Made by a program: the position numbers and the translations under genes
Shown: positions 23,905-36,408 of the stretch, piece by piece
Numbering within the stretch: the stretch's first letter is position 1
Layout of the letters: every line of letters begins with the position of its first letter
Source of the DNA: Allacma fusca
Taxonomy: Eukaryota; Arthropoda; Collembola; Symphypleona; Sminthuridae
NCBI GenBank assembly: GCA_947179485.1
Contig: OX359245.1
Span: forward strand, 27,019,067-27,083,066
Reading direction: 5' to 3'
DNA: 64,000 nucleotides
The notes under the pieces: model-generated
What the model was told of the DNA's origin: nothing
What the model saw: the letters and a program-made list of their open reading frames with translations, nothing else
Database searches by the model: none

Positions 23905-24705
23905 TATTGGATCCCTTCAAGGTCTTTCAGGTCGTGGGCAAACATTTTGCTCTTCTTTGTGTGCATGTACACTATAGGGCCATTTATCTGGAGCTGGTTT
24001 AAGATTTGTCGATAGAAATATTTAGTGGGACCATTTGGAGATTCCCACTAGGAAGAGTAACGCCCTGGAAAACGTTTTCTGACAGAGGAACCAACTTCGT
24101 GGGTTCTGACGGAGAGCTGAAATCCAGGCAATTGTGTTCAGCTTGAAATTTCGAAAGTGTGCAATGTCAGTTCAACCCAATACAGGACTTTGTGAGACAT
24201 GAATGAAGTCAAGAGCTTTCAAAGGAGGGTCCTCTTGGTGAAACCTTCATCTATTTCGAAAAAAATTCCACTGCGACAGCGCAGATAAAGGCCTACCTAA
24301 ATTCGCGTCCAATCGGAGATATGACATCCAATCACAATGTTTTTGAGGTCCTAGCCCCTGGGAAATTGCTAGCGTGGAACCCGTTAGTAGCACTTCCCGA
24401 CTAAGACCTTGAAGATGCTTCCATCAACAGCCTCAACCGTTAGTAAAACCTACTGCAGATAGAACAGCAGTTTCGGCTAATATGAGCAAAGAATACATAG
24501 CACGGCTCCAAGCAAACAAAACGTTACACCGAGGAACCAAACTTGAAGACCGGGGACCTCGTCGTACTAGTGGACGCTTATCTTCATTCAAATAAACGTT
24601 CTGTCGGAATGTAACCCCCGAGATGAATGGGTCAGCGTGTTAACTGTGGAAACAACGAACCACATCTACTCAATATCAATCATGAAAATCTGTATTCTGC
24701 TAATT
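23905..24705 (+). mobile_element. degenerate BEL/Pao fragment (integrase to C-terminus)
   Basis: Broken frames on the + strand carry GKHFALLCVHVHYRAIYLEL, TFSDRGTNFVGSDGEL (second integrase Asp region) and, near the end, VSVLTVETTNHIYSISIMK. They line up in the same order with the intact element at 50803-56142 (ALFTCMSVRAVHVEL, SDNGTNFRG, VRVVTLKTSSGIYK). Many stops and frameshifts are present, and there are no LTRs. It is an old remnant lying directly against relic E7. Confidence 0.65.
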
Positions 24706-24859
24706 GAAAATATAATTTATTACTAGAGAAGCAATAAATGCGTATGCATTTAATTAGAGGTTGAAAGAGTGATCATTTTAAGTTGGAATGCATGTTGCAT
24801 CATGTCTTACATGTATGCATATAATGTAATAATAAAATATACTTTATATTGCATATTAC

Positions 24860-27385
24860 TAGGCTTGGGAATATTTCACTAAAATTTGCGTAAAATTTTC
24901 GCAAATTATAAATTCTTTTCGCAAATTTTGCAATGATTTGCATACCATTTGTCACATTTCGCAATCTTCAGTTTTTATTCATTAAAAGTCTAAAAGAAGT
25001 AGATTACAAATTATTGGGAATTCTAATACATCGAATCGCCCGAATTCTAATTACTTAATCATTGTTGTCATCTAAATTGTCTAGGGGAACTGCTGAATCG
25101 TTAAATACCACACGCATGTGAATGTCAACATTTTCTTCTGTAAGTTTTAGGCGCAGGGGAGCAAGAAGCTCTTTTAAGAATAAGAAAAGCTTCCCTCAAC
25201 TGGAGCGCTACTGCTAGGTACTGAAACGACTTTTAGTGCCACCTCCGACCAAATTGGCATTTCTGTTTAAAATTTCAGCCTAAATGCCATAACGTGTACT
25301 TCAGCTGTCTGAGGCTAATTCTCCAATACACACAGCGTACGGTATCGAACCAAATCTTCTAATGGAATTGACCTGCTCAAAAATGTTAAACGTGACGGGT
25401 CCAAAATTTGAGCCTCTTCCCAGTATTTACTTGCGGTGTTCTTTTGATGGAGATAAAACAATAATTTATCAGACGATACTCCTAAATTCTGCATTACAGT
25501 TTTGATCTGTTGCAAATTACTCCACACTGAGCATGCTGGAACATAATTCTCAAGATATTTTAAAGTTTTGGACAGCCCGGGAACCACAGCACTTACTGTC
25601 TCCAAGTGTTGTTGTAATAGTTTAAACTTCAAATTGACAGGTTCCTTGCCAGTAGCATTTGCAATCCAGGTTTCACAAACATTTAAATGTTTCTAATATA
25701 AATATCCAGCATCAAAACAGGTGATGCATCGTTTAAAACAGGTGAAGGAGGAAGTCATGCCTGTTTGAAGAATGTTTCCATGCAATAAAAATATTCTGCC
25801 TTCTGGCTATGGCATTGAAGCAGGACATTTTTCATTAAGGATATGAGACTATCAGCTAATTCCATTGTTTTTTTAATTTTTGTAATTCTTCGAAAACTAG
25901 ATGCTGAACAGGCTCCCAAAGTCTTGAACAAAAATATTTAAAACAAAACAGAAATTAAAAAACGAAACATCGTACAACTTCGAACAATTTCGCATCGATG
26001 ATCTCAGTTGAATAATCATTTGAGCAATTGTATATACACAGATGCCTTGAGCAAATATCAGACTTTTGTGCCGCAGAAATCATATACGGGGAATTGTCTG
26101 ATATAAAAATGAGGTGGTTATCCATTGGTAGTTCCAGGTTTTGCATAGTCCCGATAGCATCCTGTGATATGACAGAGAAATCAATGTTGTCCAAAAATGT
26201 TGTGCACAGAAGCCTAAACCGTGTTTTAAGTTCCAATGGTTGGACCAATATATTCAGCACTTTGCGGGCCATCCGTGGTCCCGTCAATGACCATGCATGT
26301 CCTTATTTCAATAGAATTCAAACTATTGATTTTCAACACTATTTATTATTAAATTACTAAGGCTATCATGCTGCGCAAATAATTAACTTCTGACTTTTGA
26401 TTGGTCACGTGAGCCAGGTATTTTATAAGAATTGGAAGAAAGGAACTGTTTTTAATAAAAATGTAAATTATAAGTAATGTTTACCTGCAAATTACCTTAG
26501 TTTCAGTCAGATCAGTATTTCCTAAACGTTGAAGTTTGGTTCTAATTGTAAGTGTTTGCTGGCCATGTAGACGATGACTATTTTTCCCATTTTTGTTCCT
26601 CCACGTGCGCCTAGTTTTCAAATCCATGAGGGGGATTCCGGATTTCGCAGCAGCTTGAGCTAGTTCCTCCCACTGGGTTGAAACTTAAGTATGTATACTG
26701 CTATCTGCATGAAGAGTTGAATTCAACGCCGTACCTTCTGATTGTAAAATAATGATTTTTTGAATCAGGAATTTTGTAACACCAGAATAATGTATGCTTC
26801 AAATAATTCTAAGATACTTATTTTAATTTATTTACGTGCTAATCCATCCGGTGTGTTTTTTTGCCTGGTAAACATGATTTGATACCATATCCTTCTTTTC
26901 ATGAGAAACAAACTCATGGCATTTTGGACAAGCTTTTCACTACGAACTTCAAGTGCACTTTCCAAAAACTGCTGCAACGTTCTTGAAACTGTGCAATTCG
27001 AGTTTTTAATATGTTTGTGTTTCATTTCTCTTATTTACCTTTTATGATCAATTTTACTGCAAGTTAAAGAAAATTCAACACTTAAATTTGAAACGTTATT
27101 TAAAGCACGCGGTAAATCATAGGTTTTAAATAGGTGAATAAATGCAAAAACAAAAGAAATGACGGGGCACTTAGCGACGTTTCTGTAGCATGAGTGTCAG
27201 CAGTACGTTGAATAAACATACCACCTAATTGAATTATAAGAATTAAAAAATATAATTACTTTAATTAAAATAATTTACAAGATTCAAGAATTTGTAATTC
27301 GATTTAATATTTCGCAGTTAACCATCCCATTTTACAAATTTCGCACTTTTCGCAAATTTCGCAACTTGTTTTTCATTTTTCGATA
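24860..27385 (-). mobile_element. degenerate hAT transposon with TTCGCAAATT word ends
   Basis: The left end begins TAGGCTTGGGAAT followed by gcgtaaaattttcgcaaatt words. The right side has the same words (caaatttcgcacttttcgca near 27339), but a matching terminus is not found. A broken transposase lies between on the minus strand. The size of about 2.5 kb fits a hAT element that lost its right end. Confidence 0.5.
25315..27025 (-). pseudogene. hAT-family transposase remnant
   Basis: Three minus-strand segments follow in order: 27025-26828, 26287-25955 and 25632-25315. The middle one carries LNILVQPLELKTRFRLL and DNHLIFISDNSPYMISAA. This pattern (a conserved DN-x-x-YM stretch) I associate with hAT transposases of the CGGBP1-like group. 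The last has VVPGLSKTLKYLE and LLFYLHQKNTASKYW. Stops and frame changes separate them, so the gene is dead unless introns explain the gaps. Family assignment is by pattern memory, with no search done. Confidence 0.45.
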
Positions 27386-29642
27386 CTACCGACATCTGGT
27401 GTTACGTTTCACCCCCACTGGTGTACCATAACTAATCATTTTTAGAATTTCGAATTTTTCGCTAATAAACTAATAACTAATTCTTGTATCGTGTAATTTT
27501 CATGTTTTGTTGTTAGTACCACTATATACTAAGCAGAAGCTTGGTTTATGCACATTATTTTACTTAATATGTTTAATGTGTTTTATATGTATTTTGGTAC
27601 TAAGTTACTGAGCGAGAGAATCTCATGCTGTGTTACACTGTTAGAATAGTTTGCCTCATGTCAAAGACCTATAATTATGTTTTACCCAAAATGGTTTCAT
27701 GTACGTAAGTGAAGAGCTTTTATTTTATTTTTGTCCTCAGTTTTATCTAGATAATTAGCGTAATCCGATTGTGCCATTCATCAGTAAATATTGTATAATT
27801 ATCAGAATTGGTTGTAATATTTGTTGTGGCCATCCTTACGGAGTTCCTTAACTAACCGATCCGAAACTGAGCCGGTCCATGAAGTGAGGGTTCCGCAGTG
27901 AACATGTCGCGTTATTGTTGTCATGTAAGTGAAGCCAATAATCATGAACCTAACTTTGGACGCGGTTTGTTTTCTCATCAATTTTTTATAAAAAGGTGGC
28001 TACTTCACAATTTGGGTTGCATCCAACAATTCAGTGAGAAATCAGACGAGAGTTGAGATGGGTTTGCTTGCTTTGCTCATGCTTTGGACATCAAGCAAAT
28101 TCAAATGTTTCACGAAATAATGTGTATTTAATTTTAATGGTAATAATTCATGTAACTTAAATAAACTCCATTGCTTGACCTTTTAATACTCTCCAATTTA
28201 TCTTTTTCAATCGTCTCAGCGTAACAAAATTTATGGAGTTTAAAAGTTGGTCCGACCAACTGTTTCTTATACAGGAATAGTATTAACTAGACCGATTTTT
28301 CTTAATTAAACAGGACAAAAGCAAAGTTTTTAATTCGTGCTTCAAAAATAAATTTACGATATTTGGTCACACCTTGACCCGGATAAATGTGCGGAAACCA
28401 TATTCACCTCCGGCGTTCCTCCTAACAGGTCAAAACGTTTTGTTACTACTTCTCCTATTACTTCTTGTACAACTTTAAACTGTAAACAAAAATTATCAAA
28501 ACTTCAGTTTTTGTATACCCGCCTTCATTTTGCTCCACTTCTTTGAACTCTACATTGAGTTCAACTAGAAACTCTCTCTAGAGTTTTTGAGCCAGGAGGA
28601 AGGAACAAATTTTAAAAATTCGGGATACTTTCGGATAGATTTTTGAACTTATTTTTTAACTTTGTATCTTCTGTGGGTCAAGGGGAAGAGATGCAATTAT
28701 CCTGAGGCATTATTTGTGTATGTATGTCCAATAAATGAATCAAAATCTGGATTCTGGATGTTGTTTTTACGTTCATTTCAAACTCAGAACTGTATAATTC
28801 ACAAATCAAAGCTTCAAAAATTATTACCATTTGTAGATCCCACTACGTAAATTCCAATTCGTGTGTTATAAAACTAATCTCCTGAATTTTCCTACGTGTC
28901 CTTAATTTTACATTTTGTTTTAAACCCATATCTTGCATCAAATAATGGCATTATCAAAATGTAGTGTTATCAATAGATTAGCACATTATACAAGCAGAAT
29001 TCACGATACCATATTTTCACACGAATATAAAACTCTGGCAAGTCAAAATGCATGTGAGGGAGTACTATTTTCAGATGACAAAATCCAACTGTGGCTAGCG
29101 CAAAACTGCAAAGTCACAAACGAGCGAAGTAATACTTGGAAGTGTTATATAAATGAGCCCAATACAACTAATGGATTTTTAGCTACCGGTACTAACAAGA
29201 CACCTATCGGCAATTCGGAAGGTATCAGGATACAAGCCAGCACACTCATATATAAATAATACCTTAGCAACAAGACAAAATGTTTCATTTCGCCCCTAAA
29301 AACCAGTTACACTGATAATTGGAAAATATGCGTTTCACGTTCCATTCTACAGAAAGGTATGCCACAACATAAATACTATAGGCACATTTTAAAGTAAAAT
29401 AATTTCCCATGCACTCGTACCTGGCACTAATTGCCTTGCATTGCAATGAAATAATTCTCTAAAAATAATAATTAATTCCCAACATAATTATTACCGCTCT
29501 CACATTTCTCTCCACTGAGACAATTACAGCCAACTTGCTCAAGTTTCCCGTCTTCTGTTGTAAAAATATCATTCAGAGTCAACGATAGCTTGAAGGCACA
29601 TCCGCTATTCTAAACAAATACAAGTTGTCCTTCAACCTCAAC
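27386..29642. other. spacer and upstream flank of E8
   Basis: From about 28500 it is paralogous to the E6 flank (20690-21716). The frame at 28933-29259 falls in that paralogous region and is not conserved as coding. No gene is called. Confidence 0.5.
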
Positions 29643-30782
29643 ATGGAGCTGTCGGAAGAGGTCAAATTTGTTGATAGAGTTTCAGAATTTGTGGTAGCAT
29701 ATGATTTTGAAGTCTACGACATTATATGGACTATCAATTGGTTCAGGGAACATAGAATTATTATGTATACCATTGTTGGGCTGTACCTGTTCAGTATATA
29801 TTTTGGGCTGAAGTGGATGAAGCACAGACCAGCGTATACACTTACTCGGCCACTGATTTTCTGGAATTTTGGACTCGCCCTCTTTTCTATCATTTGTACT
29901 TTGAGAGGAATTCCAGAGGCTTTGTACAATTTTTCGAAGCCTGACGGAACGTACCACGTGGTTTGTGTCGGGTGAGTAAACCTCTGTGCAAAATGTTAGT
30001 TTCCTCAACTTTCGAATGGATCAGATTTTGAACGCCATATTTTGTGTATGTTTAGGCTCCCACACAATTTCGCCACTTCCTTTTGGGGTCTGATGCTGGC
30101 CCTGTCCAAAATTGTAGAGCTTGGTGACACAGCATTTATTGTTTTGAGAAAGCAAAAACTCATTGCGTTACATTGGTAAGACATCACATCACATTAGAAA
30201 TATTTTCAATATAGAAGTGTTGGAGCTCATATCATAAAATATTCTGTATTTAGGTTTCATCATGCTGCCACGCTTTGGATGTGTTGGATCGGCTACGAAT
30301 ACTATGAGACCGCTGGACGAGCTTTCTTCGTAAATGCTTTCGTCCACTCCTTCATGTATTCTTACTACGCATTAAAGGTGATCCTTGACAAAATTAAATA
30401 CAAGAAACAATTTATGCTGTGTTTTTGCTTTAACCAATAATTTTTGAAATTTCAGGCAATGAAGATAAAAATCCCCAAAAAAGTTTCGCAAGCTCTTACA
30501 ACATTACAGATTATACAATTGATTTTTGGAGTGTACATGTCGAGTTCCATAGTGTATTTTTTAGGTAAAATTATTGCTTGGTCACAACTTTAATTATTAC
30601 ATGTTGCTCTTAAATATATATGTATATATGCTCATACTTTATTTTCAGCCCAAGGCCGTTCCTGCAGGATGCATTTCGAGACAATCAGCATGGGTGGAAT
30701 TATAATTGGGGTGTTTTTGGTATTTTTCGTTAGATTCTATATCGACAGCTACTCTTCAAAGGAAAAGATCAAGAAAAAGTAG
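29643..30782 (+). CDS. E8, ELOVL6-like fatty acid elongase
   Basis: Coding exons: 29643-29971, 30056-30175, 30254-30377, 30456-30564 and 30649-30782 (271 residues). The start is set at MELSEEV by comparison with E6; an in-frame ATG-less extension upstream is ignored. Motifs are [42 protein letters not shown] and the tail KIKKK. It differs from E6 by having the usual ELGDT and by IWTINW for IGTITW in exon 1 and FGLKW for LGQKW. Donors 1 and 2 are GTGAGT and GTAAGA. It looks intact, with the same predicted ER elongase role. Confidence 0.88.
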
Positions 30783-31353
30783 TAAATCTTACTGTTTGAT
30801 AACGGACACCACTTTTAAACACGTAGGCATATTTGAGCTTTCAATTTATGCCGGTTTAGAGATAGAAGTTTAGAATTTTACAAGCATTTTCACATGGAAA
30901 TTGTGAGCATATTCGGGTGGCATTTTAAAGAAAAAAACGCTATTATCTGAAATTTCGTAAATGTTACAGAACTCATGGGTTATCGTATAATTATGATTGT
31001 TTTAAGTTTCGAAGTTTTGTTGCATCTCTGTATCTTTGTTTTTAAGCATTTGCAAACCACACAAAAAATTCTAATTTTCGTTTTGAGTTTTTGTGCGTCC
31101 AGCTGCTGTAAATTTTCATGTTAAATGCATTTAATATTCTAGATTGAGAATAATTTTGTTACCTTAAAATGACGTATTTAATGTGTTTGTAACGAAAGCA
31201 TCCTTACGAAAAATCCCATGATTCTTGGCGTATCTGTCGAAATGAAACAGCAATCCGACAGCACGTGACAGATGGCGCCTCGTTCAACCCCATGCTTAAG
31301 CAATTTAATTAATAGTGGAGTCGTGAGCAAGAGTATTATCGCTAGTATTATTG

Positions 31354-31388
31354 CAGTAGTAGCTGCAAGCGTATTGCAGCTACTACTG
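31354..31388. repeat. perfect 15-base inverted repeat with 5-base loop
   Basis: Arms CAGTAGTAGCTGCAA and TTGCAGCTACTACTG are exact reverse complements around GCGTA. RNA from either strand would fold into a stable stem. It is too short for a normal miRNA precursor. The role is unknown. Confidence 0.75.
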
Positions 31389-31974
31389 TAGAGCAAAACT
31401 ATTTTGCACGATGTCATTCTTGTTTTTTCGATTTCTAAATATGAGTTTGAAAAAATGTATTTCCTAATCTGATTTTCGGTCAAGAGTCCTGCTTTTGGGG
31501 CACTTTGGACAAGTGTACATTGTATGTAGTTTGTATGATGTGCAATATCTGTGAGAATTCCATTTGAGCATTTCTTCATACTATATCAAAAATGTTGATT
31601 GCAGATAATATGAGATACACCAAAGATCGACTCAATTTAATTTTCAGACACTTACTCCCTTTTATAATAATTATTCCGAAAAACCATGTAATAACCAATA
31701 AAGAAAATATCAGTTTAATTTACATTACTTCATAAACAGTCAAAATAGCTGGTTATCGGTAGGTAAGCAAAAACTGTTGTCATGTAACTACACCTGTTTT
31801 ATGTGCCGTCCTTGAAGAAATTAGCTACTTACTGTTTTTAAAAGGTTGCTTTTTAAACTTTTTTCTATTCCAGAACCCGAAAAAATTAAAAATTAGGTGG
31901 GTATTTTAAGTAAACTATTTTGTGCTTAAAATACAGTATTTGGGTATTTTAAATTACCTACCATGTATTTTACA

Positions 31975-32017
31975 TAGCTCTGCTGTTATTGATACAATGC
32001 ACTGTATAGCAGAGCTT
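31975..32017. repeat. inverted repeat AGCTCTGCT / AGCAGAGCT
   Basis: Nine-base arms about 24 bases apart. Just upstream, ggtgggtattttaag and tattttaaattacctacc form a second, looser inverted pair. They may be parts of one palindromic MITE. Confidence 0.4.
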
Positions 32018-32809
32018 ATCTCTAGAATTTCCCTACAAAATCTTCTGGTGTGGGTTTGTTGGTAAAAAACCGCCTCTACTTAATAAACAAACTGTAGAAC
32101 AAATATTTCACATTTTTTAATACAATTCATAAACTCGTGTCACAATTAGGATTCCTGCAATCTTCAAGTTGTATGTCCAAAGATGAAATACAGTACGAAA
32201 AGATTCTCACCAGCGTAGATACTAGGGCGGAGGCTGCTTATTATCTTCTACACAATAGTATTAACAATATAGTCCATTCTTTCAATGATTTTTAAACCGA
32301 TATGTACCTACATGAGAAAACTCTCATGTCCTAAATGCGAACTAGCTTCTTAAAACGCTAATTAAATAATTAATTACTGAACGGAAATACAATGCGGTGT
32401 ATATTGAAGACACGAGTGCAATCCTTACAATTGACTGAATTAAAACTGCATACATTCTTCCACTCACTCAGTGCCTGAACTTACATTTAATCTTTAGCGC
32501 ATCGGGGTTCGTAAAAATACCATCAGGAAATCGGAGCAACACATCAAAAAGTAAAACTAATGGAATTCATAAATTCATACGATTTTGATTCTAGGCTAGT
32601 CTTCCTGACATACATACACACGCTTTTTCGCACCGGTCAACTACTATTTAATAAAGTCATAGCAGTCGAGCACATATGTACCTGTGCGGTCACAAGCAAA
32701 GTAATTAGTAATTAGTACGAATTGCCCAAACACCTCAGAGAAAAAACTCACACATATAATATTTGTCTAGGTACTTATTGCGAGGTTTTCTCATTTTTGT
32801 AATCCTTTA

Positions 32810-32870
32810 GTTTGGCCAGTTTGCACGTAACCACAGCAGTCTGGTTTTGATTGCATGCTAGATACATATT
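32810..32870 (+). promoter_or_regulatory. conserved promoter-proximal block of E9
   Basis: E9 version of the block at 1041: ccacagcagtctggttttga. E9 protein groups with the last sub-cluster, but its 5' flank matches that of E1, E2, E4 and E5. Confidence 0.35.
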
Positions 32871-32909
32871 GCGGTTTAAAATTTGCTCAAAAAATACCGA
32901 TCAACAACA

Positions 32910-34786
32910 TTGGGGTACTCCGAGGCGGAAGAAGTAAAACTAGTGGAAAAAGTGTCGGAATATGTGGTGGCATATGATTTTGAAGTCTACGACATTCTTG
33001 GGACTGTCCTTTGGTTCCGGAAAAATAGAATTATTTTGTTTGCCACTCTTGGGCTGTACTTATCTGGAATTTATTTTGGACAAAAGTGGATGAAGGACAG
33101 ACCCGCGTACAAGCTAACTCTTCCCTTGTTTCTCTGGAATTTGGGCCTCGCGCTATTTTCCATCATTTGCACTTTGAGGGGAATGCCAGAGAGTTTATTT
33201 CACATGTCGACACCTGAAGGAATGTTTTCAGTACTGTGTGTAGCGTATGTAAAACGCGAGATCAATTTAAACCCGAATCCTCAGCAGAATCGAAGTTGTT
33301 GAAATGTAAGGCTTCCATCCGACCGGATAAATCGAATATCCGATCCGAATCCGATCCGAATCCGATCCGAACCGAAATTTTCGGATAAATTTTCTTATTA
33401 TCCGATCCGACCGTTACGGATCGGATAAAAATTGTATTCATCCGTATCCGATCCGAAATTTTCGGATCGGATAAGTGCTGCTATCCGATCCGATCCGCGG
33501 ATATCCGAAATTATCCGAATTGATACCATTGGATGATAATGGACAAAAATATCAGGAATTTTCACTAAAAAAAGCGTCACTACATCAAAATATTAATCAT
33601 TTTTGCATACATTACAAACTGAATAAAAATATTACAAACACAGCTGTAAAGAAGCACGGAATTAATGAGAAAACAAGTAAAAAGCGGCACAGTTACTCGT
33701 TGGACAAATTTTTGCTGTACATTTCGTTCTTATTGGTCGCTCGAACGCGCTAAAAATTTGATTTTCGGATATCCGTCGGATTATCCGATATTTATTACTT
33801 GTGATCCGAACCGATCGGATAAAGTCGTTTCCAAATCCGATCCGATCCGAATCCGATGACCGGATAAGGGGTACGTATCCGATCCGATCGGATTGTGTTC
33901 GGATCGGATAAGTAGTGTATCCGATCCGAAATTTCGGATATCCGATTTCGGATATCCGCGGATCATCCGATCGGATGGAAGCCTTATTGAAATGTATGCA
34001 AATCTTATACAGTACAAAATTTAGTTCTCTGTGTAAAGGGATATTTTGTGTGTTTTCAGGCATCCGCACAATTATGCCACATCCTTTTGGGGACTACTTT
34101 TCTTCCTCTCAAAATTTCTGGAATTGGGGGACACGGCATTTATTATTTTGAGGAAGCAGAAACTCATTACATTGCATTGGTAGGGGTAATTTAAAAGGGA
34201 AATATTTTAATTGTTGTTTTGTTTGTTTGTTTTTAATTGTAATACAGACCTCGTCCTTTTCAAATAGGTTTCATCACGCTGCAACACTATTAATCTGTTG
34301 GTTGGGATACGAGTATTATGAAACTGCAGGACGTCTTGCGTTCCTCAATGCATTCGTTCATTCTTTCATGTATTTTTACTACGCATTGAAGGTAAGTACG
34401 GAGAAATTTAAATATGAAGGTTCCGTATGCTCAAACTTTATGTCACGAAAAATTTGATATTTCAGGTAATCAAGGTTAAAATTCCAAAAAAAGCATCCCA
34501 GGCTCTTACAATTCTGCAAATAGCGCAATTGACCTTTGGTGTGTACGGGGCTTGTTTCATATTGTATTACGTCGGTAAGACATGTGCACGTCACAGAAAA
34601 TTATATTCATTGTAGGTGCTGCTTGAGATTATTTTTAAAATTTTTGCTTTAGCTGAAGGACGCTCGTGCAGGATGAATACCGAGATACTCATCTTGGGTG
34701 GAAGCGTAATCGGGATATTTTTAGCCCTTTTTATACAATTCTATGTGAACAGCTACTCATTCGTGGACAAGAGAAAAAGGCAATAG
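32910..34786 (+). CDS. E9, ELOVL6-like elongase with TTG in place of the start ATG
   Basis: Coding exons: 32910-33244, 34060-34179, 34268-34391, 34466-34574 and 34653-34786 (273 residues if read from 32910). Every splice site and frame is sound. Motifs are [42 protein letters not shown] and the tail KRKRQ. The start aligned to the ATG of E1 (atggagtactc) reads TTGGGGTACTC, and no in-frame ATG occurs before it in the same open frame. Either initiation is at a non-AUG codon, an upstream exon supplies the ATG, or the gene is a recent pseudogene. Exon 1 ends in GC|GTATGT rather than GG. Intron 1 holds a 680-base hAT MITE. AATAAA lies at 34798. Confidence 0.7.
33307..33986 (-). mobile_element. complete hAT-type MITE in intron 1 of E9
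   Basis: Terminal inverted repeats start TAAGGCTTCCATCC and have one mismatch in 22 bases. The 8-base target duplication TTGAAATG flanks both sides (33299-33306 and 33987-33994). TAAGG fits the hAT terminal consensus, and 8 bases is the hAT duplication length. Both ends are filled with atccgatccga words. It has no transposase, so it is non-autonomous. It is the reverse-orientation sibling of 11023-11662. Confidence 0.88.
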
Positions 34787-36408
34787 ACAGTTTTGTTAAT
34801 AAATGCTCTTGAGCCCCTCTTCAGGATGCGTTTTGAAACATGACAATCACATCTTTTGAGCGATGTGAGTAGAGTGCGGTGTTTTGTCTTAACTTTCGTG
34901 ACAAAAGCCCAAAATAAAGTAAATAGTAAAACTTACTCAAATAAAAACTTGAGTTAGTAATTAATTAAAAATATTAAAAACAAAAACAGTTTTCAACAGC
35001 CAGCTCAATTTCTGGCACTAATTATATATCTCCCGTGTCTGTAAACATTGTCTGTGTATTTCTTTCTCATCTGCAAACACGGATAACATATTTTTATTTA
35101 CTGCAACGTTTGCTATTCAAATTAAGAGCGTCATGGTCTAAACACCCTTGTTTCTTTACATGACATTTGCGTGTCAGTTTCCTCTTTATCAACGGCTCCA
35201 ATTTTCACGGTTTCTATAGAGTAAGCTCGCATATTCTATTTATATCATTCTTGATCCAATACAGAGCCATATCCGTCAAATCACAGAAACTGGAAGAAAT
35301 ACTAGATACTCCCTGATTTTATAAAATTCCACGAAGCAGGCAAAAAATTATGTAAAGCTCCAGAAACTGCAACAAATTCAATGTCAAGTGTATATTCAGT
35401 GGTAAATTTTTTTTGCATCTCATATTATGGCCACGGAATTTATAGTGACACTGAAGAATCCTTTGTTTAAAAATTGACCAGAAATTAATTAACTCAATGT
35501 ACTGTGATCTGAATCCGCAAATTATAAAAGACCGACAACACACGCATTTGTGAAACCATTTTGCAAATTACAGATACACAGACGGTGGCTACAATCATGA
35601 AATTTATACACTTTCCTGTTTCCAAAAGCTGGACGTAGCATGAGTATGGTCAATAACCAAGTCATCAACCATACAAGCCTAAACCTGAAACATATGATGT
35701 TTTGTTGCTTCTTATAAAATGGGGTTTATAATTGGTCCTTAGGGTTTTATGCAACAAGGAGTGGTTTCACTCACACCTGAACTCAGATATATAAAATACT
35801 CGCAAGTAAGGGGCTACTGTCTGGGTGGCACGGGTATTTCGGAAGTGTCTAAGGGTTTATGATTGTGTAATAAAATATGATTTGGACTGTGTGTAATATT
35901 CTGGTAATATACTTAACGTGTGCATATTTATTAAGTCTTATTCATTGAGTTTCTCTTTTCCAACTAACTTCTCTCTCTTTCCAAACCTCTCAACTTGGCT
36001 TGGCGTCCCTTCTTATCTTCTTCCAAATCATTACATCTCATTCCTTAGAATGTCTTATTTTACATTTGCATTTAAGGTACATTTGTAAATCTAATCTTTA
36101 ATCTTATTCAAATGATGTTCCTTAGGAACATTTTAATCTTGAACCTTTATTCTATATTTCTAATATATTTCTATCCGTGACAAACCCAAAGACGCCACCT
36201 GACACGCTACAACTATACTTATAAGACGGATTTTCAGCCATGCAGAACAGGAGCAATCACTGATAAACACTTGTTTTTATTGGATTACAGTAAATCAATA
36301 GAGACAAGAAATAAACAATTAATTTAAAATTTAGACTCATAATCAGTAATACAAATTTAAGTTTCAAGCAAATAATTCAACTCTGTCTGTTTTTAGTAAT
36401 TTTAGTAG
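34787..36408. other. spacer between E9 and E10
   Basis: No elongase exon is seen. Bases about 35690-36180 hold a TATA-like stretch, an AATAAA (35870) and a pyrimidine-rich run, and look like a possible solo LTR, but no matching ends or duplication could be set. Exons 1 to 3 of E10 are missing from this interval. Confidence 0.35.

Larger units (their letters stand above)
30783..32809. other. spacer between E8 and E9
   Basis: No elongase exon is seen. Two hairpins stand out (31354-31388 and near 31975-32017). The minus-strand frame at 31178-31579 covers the first hairpin and resembles no family I know. Confidence 0.45.

Noticed and set aside
29682-30008. Antisense open frames over elongase exons (also at 14235, 21788 and 29714)
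   Set aside because: They mirror exon 1 of the plus-strand genes and are open only because of its codon use.
31178-31579. 133-codon minus-strand frame in the E8-E9 spacer
   Set aside because: Contains the hairpin palindrome and has no family likeness.
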